From the NCBI GenBank assembly GCA_017549485.1, contig JAFYUT010000001.1, forward strand, positions 1-64,000: a stretch of DNA of 64,000 nt, in the 5' to 3' direction. Of this stretch, positions 35,960 through 48,936 are shown piece by piece. This DNA comes from Akkermansia sp. GTDB lineage: Bacteria; Verrucomicrobiota; Verrucomicrobiia; Verrucomicrobiales; Akkermansiaceae. Under the pieces are notes generated by a model. It did not search any database. It had not been told where the DNA came from and was given only the letters and a program-made list of their open reading frames with translations. A program made the position numbers and the translations under genes. Numbering within the stretch: position 1 is the stretch's first letter; every line of letters begins with the position of its first letter.

Positions 35960-37159
35960 TTACTTCTCGCTCAGAGAGCCGATACCGGGCAGAACCTTGC
36001 CCTCAAGCAGCTCAAGAGAAGCGCCACCACCGGTGGAGCAGAAGGAGAGCTTGTCAGCCACCTTGAACTTCTTGGCAGCCGTTACGGAGTCACCACCACC
36101 CACGATGGAGATGCAGTCGGACTCGGCCAAGCACTCTGCGATAGCCTTGGTGCCCTTAGCGAAAGAATCCAGCTCGAACACGCCCAAGGGGCCGTTCCAC
36201 AGCACGGTCTTAGCACCGCGGATGATGTTGCAGAACTCTTCGATAGCCTTGTCGCCGATGTCGATACCCATGCCATCAGCAGGTATTTCGCCGCCCTCAG
36301 CCCAAGGAGCAGTGCAGAATGTCTCAGCACCTTCCTCAAACTTGTAGGAGTAGCGGGTGTCGGCGGGCAACACGAACTTAACGCCCTTGGCAGCAGCATC
36401 TGCAAGAATCTCGTTTGCGAGATCAAGCTTATCGGCTTCAATCTTGGAGTTGCCTACGTTCTTGCCCTGAGCGGCAAGGAAGGTGTTGGCCATTGCGCCA
36501 CCAATGATGAAGGTCTGGCTCTTCTCCATGAGCTTAGAGAGCACCTGAATCTTGTCAGAAACCTTAGCACCACCCATGATAACAACGAAGGGCTGGGCAG
36601 GGGCATCAAGCTTACCCTCAAGGTACTCAAGCTCGTGCTCAATGAGGAAGCCCATGGCGCTCTTCTCAGCGTAATGGGTTACACCCTCGGTGGAGGCGTG
36701 GGCGCGGTGAGCGGAACCGAAAGCGTCGTTGACATACAGCTTGGCATCACCGAGAAGGGCCTTGGCGAACTCAGGGTCGTTCTTCTTCTCTTTCTTATCG
36801 AAACGAACGTTGTCAAGCAGCATCACATCGCCGTCCTGAAGAGCAGCGCGGGCAGCAGTGGCAGCCTCGCCGATGGTCTCGGGTACGAAAGCAACCGGCT
36901 TGCCGAGGTGGCCGGAAAGGCACTCAGCAGCAGCCTTCAGAGAGAACTCGGCCTGATAGCCTGTACCCTCGGGGCGGCCCAAGTGAGAGCAGAGAACAAG
37001 GCGAGCGCCATTATCAAGCAAGTACTTGATTGTGGGCAGAGCAGCAACGATGCGGGCATCGTTGGTGATTACGCCGTCCTTCATGGGAACATTGAAGTCT
37101 ACTCGCATGAGGACTTCCTTACCGGCAACGTCGAGGTCGCGTACAGTCAATTTAGCCAT
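35960..37159 (-). CDS. pgk: phosphoglycerate kinase
   Basis: 399 residues; glycolytic enzyme making ATP from 1,3-bisphosphoglycerate. The N-domain has VLMRVDFNVPMKDG, LCSHLGRPEGTG and MLDNVRF-like LLDNVRFDKKEKKN; the C-domain has VIMGGAKVSDKIQVL, LWNGPLGVFE and VGGGDSVTAAKKF with CSTGGGASLELLEG at the nucleotide-binding end. Full length for the family. The codon and strand context indicate strong expression: it has its own good promoter and terminator and stands alone. Confidence 0.97.
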   Translation of the reverse strand: MAKLTVRDLDVAGKEVLMRVDFNVPMKDGVITNDARIVAALPTIKYLLDNGARLVLCSHLGRPEGTGYQAEFSLKAAAECLSGHLGKPVAFVPETIGEAATAARAALQDGDVMLLDNVRFDKKEKKNDPEFAKALLGDAKLYVNDAFGSAHRAHASTEGVTHYAEKSAMGFLIEHELEYLEGKLDAPAQPFVVIMGGAKVSDKIQVLSKLMEKSQTFIIGGAMANTFLAAQGKNVGNSKIEADKLDLANEILADAAAKGVKFVLPADTRYSYKFEEGAETFCTAPWAEGGEIPADGMGIDIGDKAIEEFCNIIRGAKTVLWNGPLGVFELDSFAKGTKAIAECLAESDCISIVGGGDSVTAAKKFKVADKLSFCSTGGGASLELLEGKVLPGIGSLSEK

Positions 37160-37221
37160 AATGTTGATGTATGTTTGTGTTTGGAAAATGTTTTACCGTA
37201 AGTATACACTCAGGCGGGGCT

Positions 37222-37250
37222 ATTTTAGCGTGTTGAGCCGTGTTTTTCAA
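37222..37250 (-). promoter_or_regulatory. predicted pgk promoter
   Basis: TTGAAA, 17 nt, TAAAAT on the minus strand, with 62 nt to the ATG. It is one of the few promoters in the window with a long leader. Confidence 0.5.
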
Positions 37251-37332
37251 GGCAAATCACACGGTAGGACATTAAAACATGCTCGATTCATCCAAAAAGA
37301 GATGAATAAATGGCGCCGAACAGAACCTTAGC

Positions 37333-37360
37333 TTGACAAATCATCACTTTAAGTCATAAT
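37333..37360 (+). promoter_or_regulatory. predicted promoter of the exported repeat protein
   Basis: TTGACA, 16 nt, CATAAT on the plus strand. The -10 box ends 6 nt before the ATG at 37367, so the mRNA is predicted to be leaderless. Confidence 0.52.
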
Positions 37361-37366
37361 CAAAGT

Positions 37367-38359
37367 ATGAAGAGAACATTCGGTCTTACCTTTCTCAGCC
37401 TTGTGACACCGGCATTACTGCACGCACAAGAAGAGAATACAGACACCGTTTCACTGACGCCTCTGCTGATGTACGTAGCAGATTACGCCGGTGCAGAGGC
37501 GGTTGCCCCGCGGGTTGCTGCCTTGATTGAGCAAACGCCCAAGGAAAAGCTGGTAATAGACGAATTTGACCGTGTGTTGTTGGAATCAACCGGATGTTTC
37601 GGCTCCGTTCAATTAAGTAATGCCTTGGCTCCATTTTTGGAGCTTCCCCCGGCAGAAGACATGCCGGAGATTGCCCAGCACATGGCGTTATTGCACGAAA
37701 TGTGGAACATGTTTGACCAAGTGACACAAGCGCTGGAACTGATAAAGACTAAAGAAGACGCAGAGATTGCCGCCAATATTCTTGAGAGCTTCAAACCTTT
37801 CATGTTCACATGGTCGCAAGCTGTATCAGAAGTGCAGGAGCCCGATAGTGATTTAGCTAAGCGCAGGTTACGCATGGCGTATCTGGTAGAAACACGCCCC
37901 CGCATCGGCAAGTTACTTAACGCTTGGGCTGATTTGGCGCTGAGGGATGCGGAATATTACGGTTCAAGCCGTCTGGTAGAAGGGTTGCAAGACGTGTGCG
38001 ACGTGCTGGAGAATATGGACATGGCGGCTGACCCTGACGTCATGCCGGCCCTGGCAACAACAACTCGCCAACTGATTCCGTTACTCAATCAGTGGGTAGG
38101 CATTATAAGCCTCGTAAGAGATAAAGATACGGCTGATGCCGCCGCGCCGCACATTGTACGCCTGCACAAGCAAATGGCCTTGGTGATGCAACAAGCAGCC
38201 CTTTCTCGTGTACATGAACAGGATTTATTCAATGTTTCCCCCCGGTTTGAGGTAATGGCGCATGTATGCGACCGCATTATGCACTACTTGCTTGATGAGG
38301 TAAAGCCCCCATGCTTCGGTTCCGAAAAACTACAACAGGCCTTACAACACGAAGATTAA
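37367..38359 (+). CDS. exported helical repeat protein (three units)
   Basis: 330 residues with a signal peptide (MKRTFGLTFLSLVTPALLHA, likely cut after AHA-type LLHA). The mature part consists of three loosely repeated helical units of about 100 residues. Each pairs an Ala-rich segment (AEAVAPRV at 43, AEIAANIL at 132, ADAAAPHI at 257) with a [CY][FY]GS-xx-L motif (CFGS at 77, YYGS at 197, CFGS at 316). The same two motifs recur in the exported protein encoded at 48126-48896. I do not recognise a named family. The next gene starts 5 bp after its stop, so they are probably co-transcribed. Confidence 0.75.
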   Translation: MKRTFGLTFLSLVTPALLHAQEENTDTVSLTPLLMYVADYAGAEAVAPRVAALIEQTPKEKLVIDEFDRVLLESTGCFGSVQLSNALAPFLELPPAEDMPEIAQHMALLHEMWNMFDQVTQALELIKTKEDAEIAANILESFKPFMFTWSQAVSEVQEPDSDLAKRRLRMAYLVETRPRIGKLLNAWADLALRDAEYYGSSRLVEGLQDVCDVLENMDMAADPDVMPALATTTRQLIPLLNQWVGIISLVRDKDTADAAAPHIVRLHKQMALVMQQAALSRVHEQDLFNVSPRFEVMAHVCDRIMHYLLDEVKPPCFGSEKLQQALQHED

Positions 38360-38364
38360 ACATT

Positions 38365-39528
38365 ATGAAACTGCCCATATTATTGGCCGGGCTCTGTGCA
38401 ACAGCTTCCGCAACAGAGCAGAGTCAGCCTTTACCCTTGTCTCCTTTACCGAGTTTCCATGAATCATGGTCAGACGGTGAAATTCAACTCATATCTGCCT
38501 TTGCCAACCGTATAGACAGATTTTTACTTGATAACCACGCCGATACTGATAATCAGCGAGCAACTGAGATTTACTCTCGATTCAGGCAAGCGCTGCATCA
38601 AGCTATTGCAACAGGCAAGGTTGAGCCGTCTTTCCAAGGAGACACCATGGCAAGATGGGCTGCCATGGTGGATGATGATTTAGCCGTACAGGTGTTTATC
38701 GGGCACGGAGAAGATCCTCATGCCAGGTATTACATTGAAGATTTAGAGTTAGAATCAGGCCTCGTTCAAGAAGTGATTTGGGCAAAAAATCTTACGGGTC
38801 ATGCATCAATGTTCGACCGCATTCAATTATTGAATTGGTTAAAAAGCAAAGGCTGGGATCCCGTTGCAGATCAGGACTTGGTTGTGCATGCCATTTCGCT
38901 TGCGTTACTGGCAGAGCCTAACAATATGGAACCCATGTTGAAATGGTTTTTCGAGCAGTCTATTGAATTAAAAGAAGAGCAAAAATCTCATTTCTATCGG
39001 GGGATTTTGGTGGCAGATGGCAGTCTTCCTTACCTCAAGCAGTTGGTTGAGAAAGGAGAAATCCCGTTAAATGAACCCATAGATGACCTTTTACCGCTTC
39101 AAACTGTCTGCTCCTGGACGTTTTTAGAGAAACAAATTAATCTGGATAATTTAGCATACCTTTTAGAAGCCGGGGCAGATCCGAATCTCATACTTGCGGA
39201 AGAAGACGGAATTGCAGACACTGGCAACTATGACCCGGAAGGGTACGAGGAAGATGATTTACCCCGCGATGATATGGACAGTTTCTCAACGCCCATTGAA
39301 ATTATTTTTGACCAATATCGAAGCGATGCCAGCGAACGCAACCATAAGCGAGAATCTAATTTCTTAGCAGCGATAGATTTATTGTTGCTCCACGATGCAG
39401 AGCTGGATATTGAAGACGATGAATGCAACGATGAGGATGCTGAATCGACTGCTTATGCAGAGGTCAGAAAGCGTTTGGAAATGACGTCGGAACAGCTTCG
39501 CGAAGATTTTGAACGCCTCACTGAATGA
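38365..39528 (+). CDS. exported protein with ankyrin-like repeats
   Basis: 387 residues from the ATG at 38365; an upstream in-frame start would overlap the preceding gene and bury the signal peptide (MKLPILLAGLCATASAT). The mature N-terminal part is helical and acidic. Ankyrin-like features follow in the middle: GSLPYLKQLVEKGEIPLNEP and LAYLLEAGADPNLIL. The C-terminus is highly acidic (DIEDDECNDEDAES). Probably a periplasmic protein-binding protein. Partner of the upstream exported protein by operon structure; no enzymatic motif seen. Confidence 0.72.
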   Translation: MKLPILLAGLCATASATEQSQPLPLSPLPSFHESWSDGEIQLISAFANRIDRFLLDNHADTDNQRATEIYSRFRQALHQAIATGKVEPSFQGDTMARWAAMVDDDLAVQVFIGHGEDPHARYYIEDLELESGLVQEVIWAKNLTGHASMFDRIQLLNWLKSKGWDPVADQDLVVHAISLALLAEPNNMEPMLKWFFEQSIELKEEQKSHFYRGILVADGSLPYLKQLVEKGEIPLNEPIDDLLPLQTVCSWTFLEKQINLDNLAYLLEAGADPNLILAEEDGIADTGNYDPEGYEEDDLPRDDMDSFSTPIEIIFDQYRSDASERNHKRESNFLAAIDLLLLHDAELDIEDDECNDEDAESTAYAEVRKRLEMTSEQLREDFERLTE

Positions 39529-39553
39529 GTTCTATTCTCCGCCTTTTCAGAGC

Positions 39554-39594
39554 AACAAAAAGACCTTGCACTTGTAGCGCAAGGTCTTTTTGTT
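39554..39594. terminator. bidirectional terminator
   Basis: A 16-bp perfect stem (39554-39569 with 39579-39594), 9-nt loop, with A-run and T-run on opposite arms, between the plus-strand ankyrin gene and the minus-strand phosphate transporter gene. It would serve both. Confidence 0.85.
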
Positions 39595-39614
39595 GATAAC
39601 TATCAAAGGGAGCA

Positions 39615-41807
39615 TTAGTCTTCGTATACCTCTTTGATTCGCTCAATGAGGGCAAAGGCATGGCTGACCATGGCGCGAGTCTCGTTGAGCAAGGTGAGGT
39701 ACAAGATACCGTTACGCATGCTGCTTTCATCGGCATCACCCTGCATCAGGTGCCGAGTAATGCACTCACCGAAGTCATCCCCCAACTGGTAACGGCCTTC
39801 AAGTTTGGCTTCTACACCGGCATAATCCTTGGCTTTAAGCATATCCAACAAATCAGGATAGAACGAGCCTATTTTTTCGGTAAGCCAGAGCAAATCTTTA
39901 CCTTGGGCTTCTTCCAAACCTGCATGGAAGTTGTCAATATGGTTGAATGCAGCCTTGACGATAGTGAAGAGGCGCTCAGCCGTATTGGCAGAAATCTCAG
40001 TAATACGGAAAATAAGCTGCCCGCGGTCCGCCAAATCTTTGGGAATGCCGGCCAAAGCAGGCAGCACCTCATTCTCGCGCACCACTTCAATATCACGCTT
40101 AATGGAGCGAGCCTTTTTCTTCAAGCGACTGAGCCCTTCCAAATCCTCTTTAAGCAGGGCAGGTACCATGGCCTTATAAATACCGACCATACGACCGAGG
40201 CGCCCGGCTGCTGTAGAAGCAAACTCGTGCATGCAAGAGGCTTTGCTGACATCTACAATGTTATAGTTTTCTTTATTCAGTTTAGCAAAGAAAGTAGACT
40301 TAATAAGCAACCCGGCGGCAATGGCCATCATGATAACTATACCCCAGAAATCACCGTAAGCCATAATAAGGGCTACGGCCATGGCGGCCAAGGTAGCAGC
40401 AATAGCTGTAATCAGCCAACCACCGATTACTGTGAGCACGCCGGTAATACGGTAAACGGCACTGTCACGCCCCCATGCTTTATCTGCCAGTGAGCTACCC
40501 ATGGATACCATAAAGATAACGTAGGTGGTAGAGAGAGGCAACCCAAGATCCGTACCCACGGAGATAAGCAAAGCTGCCAAGGTAAGGTTCACCGAAGCGC
40601 GAATCATGTCGTAATTAGCCCCGGTTTCCTCCTCAGGCGTAAGCGGGGTAAAACGCTTACCGATGAAATCAGTCACTTTCTTGGGAGTAATACGCTCAAA
40701 GAAACGCACAGTATTGATGGTGTAGCGAACGAGCATACGCGCGGGCTTGCTGGAGCCGAAACGCTCTTTACCCGTGTTAGAGGAGGAGAGTTTAAGCTCC
40801 GTCTCCGTAACCTTACGAGCTTTTTGGGAAAGGAAGAGGGCGGCAACCATAATGGCACCGGAACCCAACAGGTACGCCAAACTGGCAGAGGCACCATCTC
40901 CGGCAAGAATCTCACCCATATTGGTATCTACCGTGATACCGGTAGTAAACAGCGCATCTTTGGATGCCATGAATACACCGATGAAGTTCACCATGTCATT
41001 GCCGGCAAATGCGAGTGCCAACGCCCCCGTACCGGCCAGTACAGCTATGCGCAAGGTATTCACGCGGCAAAGGTATTGAAGAAGGGCTGAGAAGAGTGAC
41101 CAGAACAAGAACATCACACCTACAATCGCCCAAATATTATACTGGCTGGTAAGAGCGGCAATATCCTCTCTGAAAACACTGCCTTTGAGACCTTTGAAAA
41201 TAATGAAGTAACTGATAGCAGTGAATGCCAAGGAACACCACAACGGCCCGATGTAGCGGTATGCTTTACCGAAACGGAAGCTGAAAATAAGGCGAGCAAC
41301 CCACATAACAGAGGTGCCGACCACGAAAGCGATAGCCACTGAGGCAAAAATTGCCAGTATCATTGTCAGGCATTTTTCCTCATTGATGTAATCCAGAAGC
41401 GGGCAGGTAAGAACTTGACCACTGCTGAATATAGCCATACCGATGCCGGCACCTAACAAACAGAATACCAGAGCCACGGTGGTAGACGTAGGCAAGCCCA
41501 AAGTATTGAACGTATCCAGCAAAATAATGTTGGCAACCATCACCGCCAAATACAACAACATGACTTGGTGAAAGTTGAACATCTCAGGCTCAATCACGCC
41601 GTTTCTCGCAACAGCCATCATTCCGCTGGAGAAACAAGCACCCAAGATAACGCCGACAGCGGCAACCATAACAGCCTGATTATAGGTACCGGCCTTTGAA
41701 CCGATAGAAGAATTCAGGAAGTTACAAGCGTCGTTACTGACACCTACAATCAATCCGAAAACGGAGAGAACAGCAATAAGGCCGAAAATGATGTAATATA
41801 TTTCCAT
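39615..41807 (-). CDS. PiT-family phosphate transporter fused to a PhoU-like domain
   Basis: 730 residues. The two PiT halves each carry the family signature: GVSNDACNFLNSSIGSKAG (about 22-40) and FAGNDMVNFIGV (about 267-278), and each a GLP[TL]STT segment (104-110 and 422-428). About ten to twelve membrane spans reach to residue 510. Residues 520-730 are helical and PhoU-like (EFASTAAGRLGRMVGIYKAM, ending ETRAMVSHAFALIERIK), replacing the separate PhoU/DUF47 protein found beside pit in other bacteria. It should import phosphate with H+ or Na+. Monocistronic, with promoter and terminator. Confidence 0.9.
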   Translation of the reverse strand: MEIYYIIFGLIAVLSVFGLIVGVSNDACNFLNSSIGSKAGTYNQAVMVAAVGVILGACFSSGMMAVARNGVIEPEMFNFHQVMLLYLAVMVANIILLDTFNTLGLPTSTTVALVFCLLGAGIGMAIFSSGQVLTCPLLDYINEEKCLTMILAIFASVAIAFVVGTSVMWVARLIFSFRFGKAYRYIGPLWCSLAFTAISYFIIFKGLKGSVFREDIAALTSQYNIWAIVGVMFLFWSLFSALLQYLCRVNTLRIAVLAGTGALALAFAGNDMVNFIGVFMASKDALFTTGITVDTNMGEILAGDGASASLAYLLGSGAIMVAALFLSQKARKVTETELKLSSSNTGKERFGSSKPARMLVRYTINTVRFFERITPKKVTDFIGKRFTPLTPEEETGANYDMIRASVNLTLAALLISVGTDLGLPLSTTYVIFMVSMGSSLADKAWGRDSAVYRITGVLTVIGGWLITAIAATLAAMAVALIMAYGDFWGIVIMMAIAAGLLIKSTFFAKLNKENYNIVDVSKASCMHEFASTAAGRLGRMVGIYKAMVPALLKEDLEGLSRLKKKARSIKRDIEVVRENEVLPALAGIPKDLADRGQLIFRITEISANTAERLFTIVKAAFNHIDNFHAGLEEAQGKDLLWLTEKIGSFYPDLLDMLKAKDYAGVEAKLEGRYQLGDDFGECITRHLMQGDADESSMRNGILYLTLLNETRAMVSHAFALIERIKEVYED

Positions 41808-41820
41808 GGTCTACGGGGGA

Positions 41821-41849
41821 TTTCTACCATGAATTCGCAGGAAAGACAA
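41821..41849 (-). promoter_or_regulatory. predicted promoter of the phosphate transporter
   Basis: TTGTCT, 17 nt, TAGAAA on the minus strand; the -10 box ends 13 nt before the ATG. Confidence 0.42.
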
Positions 41850-41932
41850 GGAAAAACGCAGTCTGTAGGCTAAAATTATTCTTCGACTCATCAGAATCGA
41901 TTGAAAAAGAAAACCGCAGACAACATAGAAGC

Positions 41933-41960
41933 TTGACAACACAAGTGCATCGTATATAAT
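41933..41960 (+). promoter_or_regulatory. strong predicted promoter of the two-lipoprotein operon
   Basis: Consensus TTGACA and TATAAT separated by 16 nt, 36 nt upstream of the small lipoprotein ATG. It is the best match to the housekeeping consensus in the window. Confidence 0.65.
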
Positions 41961-41996
41961 TGACGCGTTATTTTCAACAGACCATACACTTTTACA

Positions 41997-42167
41997 ATGA
42001 ACGAGCCTGATAGACCGTCCGTTTTTCTTTCCCGAATCCACATTCTTTTTCGGTTCGCCATTCTGTTTTGTTGCACAAGCTTGTTGACTTCCTGCGGCAT
42101 GGTAGGCGGTTTGTTGAATTATCTTATCAGCTTGCCGTTCAAGGTATTTAATGCCGTTTGCCCATGA
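41997..42167 (+). CDS. 56-residue predicted lipoprotein
   Basis: A short gene easily missed. ATG at 41997 opens a 56-codon frame: a basic N-terminus, a hydrophobic core (FAILFCCTSLLTSC) and a lipobox ending in Cys33 (LTSC), then only 23 residues (GMVGGLLNYLISLPFKVFNA and three more). Its TGA overlaps the ATG of the next gene in an ATGA arrangement, and a consensus promoter lies 36 nt upstream. These three signs support a real gene. Small lipoproteins like entericidins or Lpp-type proteins are of similar size, but there is no sequence similarity that I can see. Confidence 0.68.
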   Translation: MNEPDRPSVFLSRIHILFRFAILFCCTSLLTSCGMVGGLLNYLISLPFKVFNAVCP

Positions 42168-42577
42168 GAACATTTACCATACGATTCCTTATTTTATTGT
42201 TGGCGGGGCTATTTATGGTTGCCTGCCAACAACCTTATTACGGTTCTGGCAATGTCGGGGTTAAAGACCACTCCGACTCCGTGGTTCACATTAATCAGGT
42301 AGACCCTGCCTACCGTGGCTATTTTGCAGACCAACACGATTCCAACTATTCACTGCAAGATCAAAGAAAAGCTTTCTATGAGGCCGTTAAAACCTCAAAA
42401 ACGCCGGTGCAGCAAGATGCTCGACATATGAGCAAAAACACAGCCAAAAAGAAAACGACTTCCAAAAAAGCGTCCCGCTCAACCAAATCTTCAAAGAAAA
42501 AGGTTGTTAAACGCAAAGCGTCAACCAAATCCAAGGCTAAGCCCAAAAAGAAAACAACGAGTCGCAAAAAACGCTGA
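42164..42577 (+). CDS. lipoprotein with lysine-rich histone-like tail
   Basis: 137 residues. Signal peptide with Cys21 (LFMVAC), then a tyrosine-containing mature segment (about 22-85), then a C-terminal tail of about 50 residues made almost only of Lys, Ser, Thr, Ala and Arg (KKKTTSKKASRSTKSSKKK and on). Such tails resemble histone H1 and chlamydial Hc1, but here follow an export signal, so the partner is more likely peptidoglycan, LPS or another anionic polymer than chromosomal DNA. The ATG overlaps the stop of the small lipoprotein by 4 bp; a TTG two codons earlier is less likely. The next gene starts within its stop (TGATG). Confidence 0.78.
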   Translation: MRTFTIRFLILLLAGLFMVACQQPYYGSGNVGVKDHSDSVVHINQVDPAYRGYFADQHDSNYSLQDQRKAFYEAVKTSKTPVQQDARHMSKNTAKKKTTSKKASRSTKSSKKKVVKRKASTKSKAKPKKKTTSRKKR

Positions 42578-44043
42578 TGACCATGGCTGATACGCAAGAT
42601 TCGGAAAAGGCGCTGACGCCGGATATCGTCACTCCGAGTGAGGCTGAAAAAAATGAAAACCGTCCGATGCGTCGGGCGAGTGACTTGAAGTTTGCAGCAC
42701 TTGATTATGAACATGCCGACATTGCCCCCTTGCCGGCTCCCGATGCAAACAAACCGGAAGAGAAGAAAATTGACGCATCTGTAAAGCAATTACCGCTGCC
42801 TGACGAAAAAGAGCATGCTGAGGCTCCGGAGTCCCAAACCGAATCAAACGGCGGTGATGATGAACCGCCCATGAGGGGCATTCTGATACCACCTGTACTT
42901 TCATGGGTGCTGGGTTTTATGTCTTTGCTACTGTTTTTGGTAGCAGTTGGTTTGCTGATGGCTCGTTTTTGGGATTCAATACCCATGATGGTTCGGGTAT
43001 GTTCTCTTATAAGTGTACCGGCCTTTTTGTGGACGGTGTATATCATCGGCTTCAAAAAAGGGCACCGCGCACCCGAGCTTGCCTCTCTTCTGGCCGCTAT
43101 TTCATGGCTGGACGCCGTATTGATATATCAATTATGCATACAAACCCTCCCGCTGTGGATAATGGGGAGCGTGTTTGTGTTTGGGCTAATGCTCATACCC
43201 CTTGTTAAGCCTTGGAAGATGGCGGTATGTTCGCTGTTGACCGGAGCTCTTGTGCAATATGGCTTAATGGGCTACTGCATGGCAACGGCATCAACCTATG
43301 GAGAATGGGCGTTGATTTGGGCATCTGCCGTGTCTATGACCATGGTATGGAGCCACATCGGCTCTTGGTGTGCACTGACACAGAGAAAAGGCTTCAATAC
43401 ATACAGTTTTATAGGCCCATTGGCCCAATTCATCTTCTTATTAATGCTTATCACCATGTTGGTGTATCCGCGACTGCTGATTCCCATGGAGCTGAATGAG
43501 GCTGCTACCATGAATGAGTGGCTTGCCATCTTGGGAGTATGGATTGTAGCCATGTTGCCGATTCTGCCTTTGCAACGCCATTTTGCCGAGGTGTGCAATC
43601 ACCCCAACATCAGCAACTCCTTTTTATTATACTGGTCCGTATCCATCATGACATTGCCGCTGGGGTTGTTATTGGTGAAAGACGTACATACCCTATTGCT
43701 CATGCCTCTGATATTGGGATATCTTTTCAGCATGGTATACTATGGGGCGGATTATCATGTACCCAGCTTTGTCATTATGGGTAGCATCGGTATTTTCCTT
43801 ACTGTCATCTCCATCCCTATTCACGTGGGAACCGGTTTGATTGGGAGTGCCGTTATTCTCTTTGCATTATCCACCGGGTTCTTTATGAGCATGGTGTGGC
43901 TCAATAAACGCAGAAAAACGCTTATTATGCGTCGCAAAGAGGAATTAGATGCTCTCAGAGCCGTTGAAAAAGAGCGACAAAACATCAAAGCGTATCACGA
44001 AAAAGAACGCTTTACCATTGAATTGCCCAATTACGAGAAGTAA
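42577..44043 (+). CDS. DUF2157-like polytopic membrane protein
   Basis: 488 residues. A 100-residue soluble, acidic N-terminus (rich in Asp, Glu, Pro, Lys) precedes about ten membrane spans. The segments SLLAAISWLDAVLIYQLCIQ and WALIWASAVSMTMVWSHIG resemble the DUF2157 pattern of consecutive short helices with a Gln near the second span. The C-terminus is a charged coiled coil (RRKEELDALRAVEKERQNIK). Function unknown. It is translationally coupled to the lysine-rich lipoprotein, so the three genes likely form one envelope-related operon. Confidence 0.68.
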   Translation: MTMADTQDSEKALTPDIVTPSEAEKNENRPMRRASDLKFAALDYEHADIAPLPAPDANKPEEKKIDASVKQLPLPDEKEHAEAPESQTESNGGDDEPPMRGILIPPVLSWVLGFMSLLLFLVAVGLLMARFWDSIPMMVRVCSLISVPAFLWTVYIIGFKKGHRAPELASLLAAISWLDAVLIYQLCIQTLPLWIMGSVFVFGLMLIPLVKPWKMAVCSLLTGALVQYGLMGYCMATASTYGEWALIWASAVSMTMVWSHIGSWCALTQRKGFNTYSFIGPLAQFIFLLMLITMLVYPRLLIPMELNEAATMNEWLAILGVWIVAMLPILPLQRHFAEVCNHPNISNSFLLYWSVSIMTLPLGLLLVKDVHTLLLMPLILGYLFSMVYYGADYHVPSFVIMGSIGIFLTVISIPIHVGTGLIGSAVILFALSTGFFMSMVWLNKRRKTLIMRRKEELDALRAVEKERQNIKAYHEKERFTIELPNYEK

Positions 44044-44075
44044 AGGAACTCTCAGGGAGTGAGCCTATCGGCCCA

Positions 44076-48115
<4,040 letters not shown>

Positions 48116-48125
48116 AGGAGCCGCG

Positions 48126-48896
48126 TTATTTGATAAGGTTTAGGTATTCCGGCATCAAAAGCGGGAGGTCAGGTTCACCGAAGAATTGCAGTTCCTTGAG
48201 GCGCTCATACTCTCGCTCTAATTCCGTCCTTAAATTGATAAGGGAATCCTGTAGCCTACGGTCGTTTTCGGATTGCTCCTCAAGGCTACTCAGCGTAACA
48301 AGCTCATCCATCAATCGGCGATGTTCGGCGAGTGATTCAGACACGATGAGCGCAGCATCTTTGGCTGTAGCAATATCGGCAGCTTTGCGCAAACTATACA
48401 CGGCACTGCTGAGGGCCGTCTCCATGCTCTGATAGATTTGAGCATAAGGAGCAGTATCCGGCGCAGGCTCCTCTTCATAATAGTCGTTGTCAGAGTTGTG
48501 CTTATGCAGGTGCTCCATTAAAGCCGACGAACCGTAGGCATTTTTCTCCAGTAACTCTTGAATGAGAGGCATGTAGGACTGATATATATGAGTCAGAGCA
48601 GACATTTGCCTAGTGATGATATTAGTTGTTTCGGCATCGAATGGCAATGTCTCCAACCCGGCCAACAGGGTACGCATCTCCCTCAACTGTTGCTCAAGTT
48701 TGGGAGCCGCAGCTTCAGCACTGGCAGTATCTTTTACGGAGTGCAGAAGAGAATCAATCGTTTTAGCGTTATCAATCAGCTTTTTGCATAAAACCTCCGC
48801 TTCATTGGGCTCGCTTTCAACAGCGCGTGCACCATCCCATGCCATAAGAGGCATGTTACATAATAACAAGGGGATAATCAGCGCAACGGCTCTCAT
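48126..48896 (-). CDS. exported helical repeat protein (two units)
   Basis: 256 residues with signal peptide (ALIIPLLLCNMPLMAWDG). The mature part is helical with two units that carry the same paired motifs as the 330-residue exported protein at 37.4 kb: AEAAAPKL (60) with AYGS (120), and AKDAALIV (178) with FFGE (238). A coiled-coil-like C-terminus (LRTELEREYERLKELQ) ends it. Family unnamed as far as I can tell. It heads an operon with the PHP phosphatase, ligA and the PfkB kinase; its promoter reaches into the end of sufD. Confidence 0.75.
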   Translation of the reverse strand: MRAVALIIPLLLCNMPLMAWDGARAVESEPNEAEVLCKKLIDNAKTIDSLLHSVKDTASAEAAAPKLEQQLREMRTLLAGLETLPFDAETTNIITRQMSALTHIYQSYMPLIQELLEKNAYGSSALMEHLHKHNSDNDYYEEEPAPDTAPYAQIYQSMETALSSAVYSLRKAADIATAKDAALIVSESLAEHRRLMDELVTLSSLEEQSENDRRLQDSLINLRTELEREYERLKELQFFGEPDLPLLMPEYLNLIK

Positions 48897-48908
48897 TCGG
48901 TCTCTTCT

Positions 48909-48936
48909 ATTCTACTCAGAGTCTTCGTATTGTCAA
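48909..48936 (-). promoter_or_regulatory. predicted promoter of the repeat protein-ligA-pfkB operon
   Basis: TTGACA, 16 nt, TAGAAT on the minus strand; the -10 box ends 12 nt before the ATG and the -35 box overlaps the sufD stop. Confidence 0.55.

Noticed and set aside
42376-42789. 137-codon minus-strand frame opposite the lysine-rich lipoprotein
   Set aside because: Its Phe/Leu-rich hydrophobic look is simply the complement of the AAA/AAG-rich tail.
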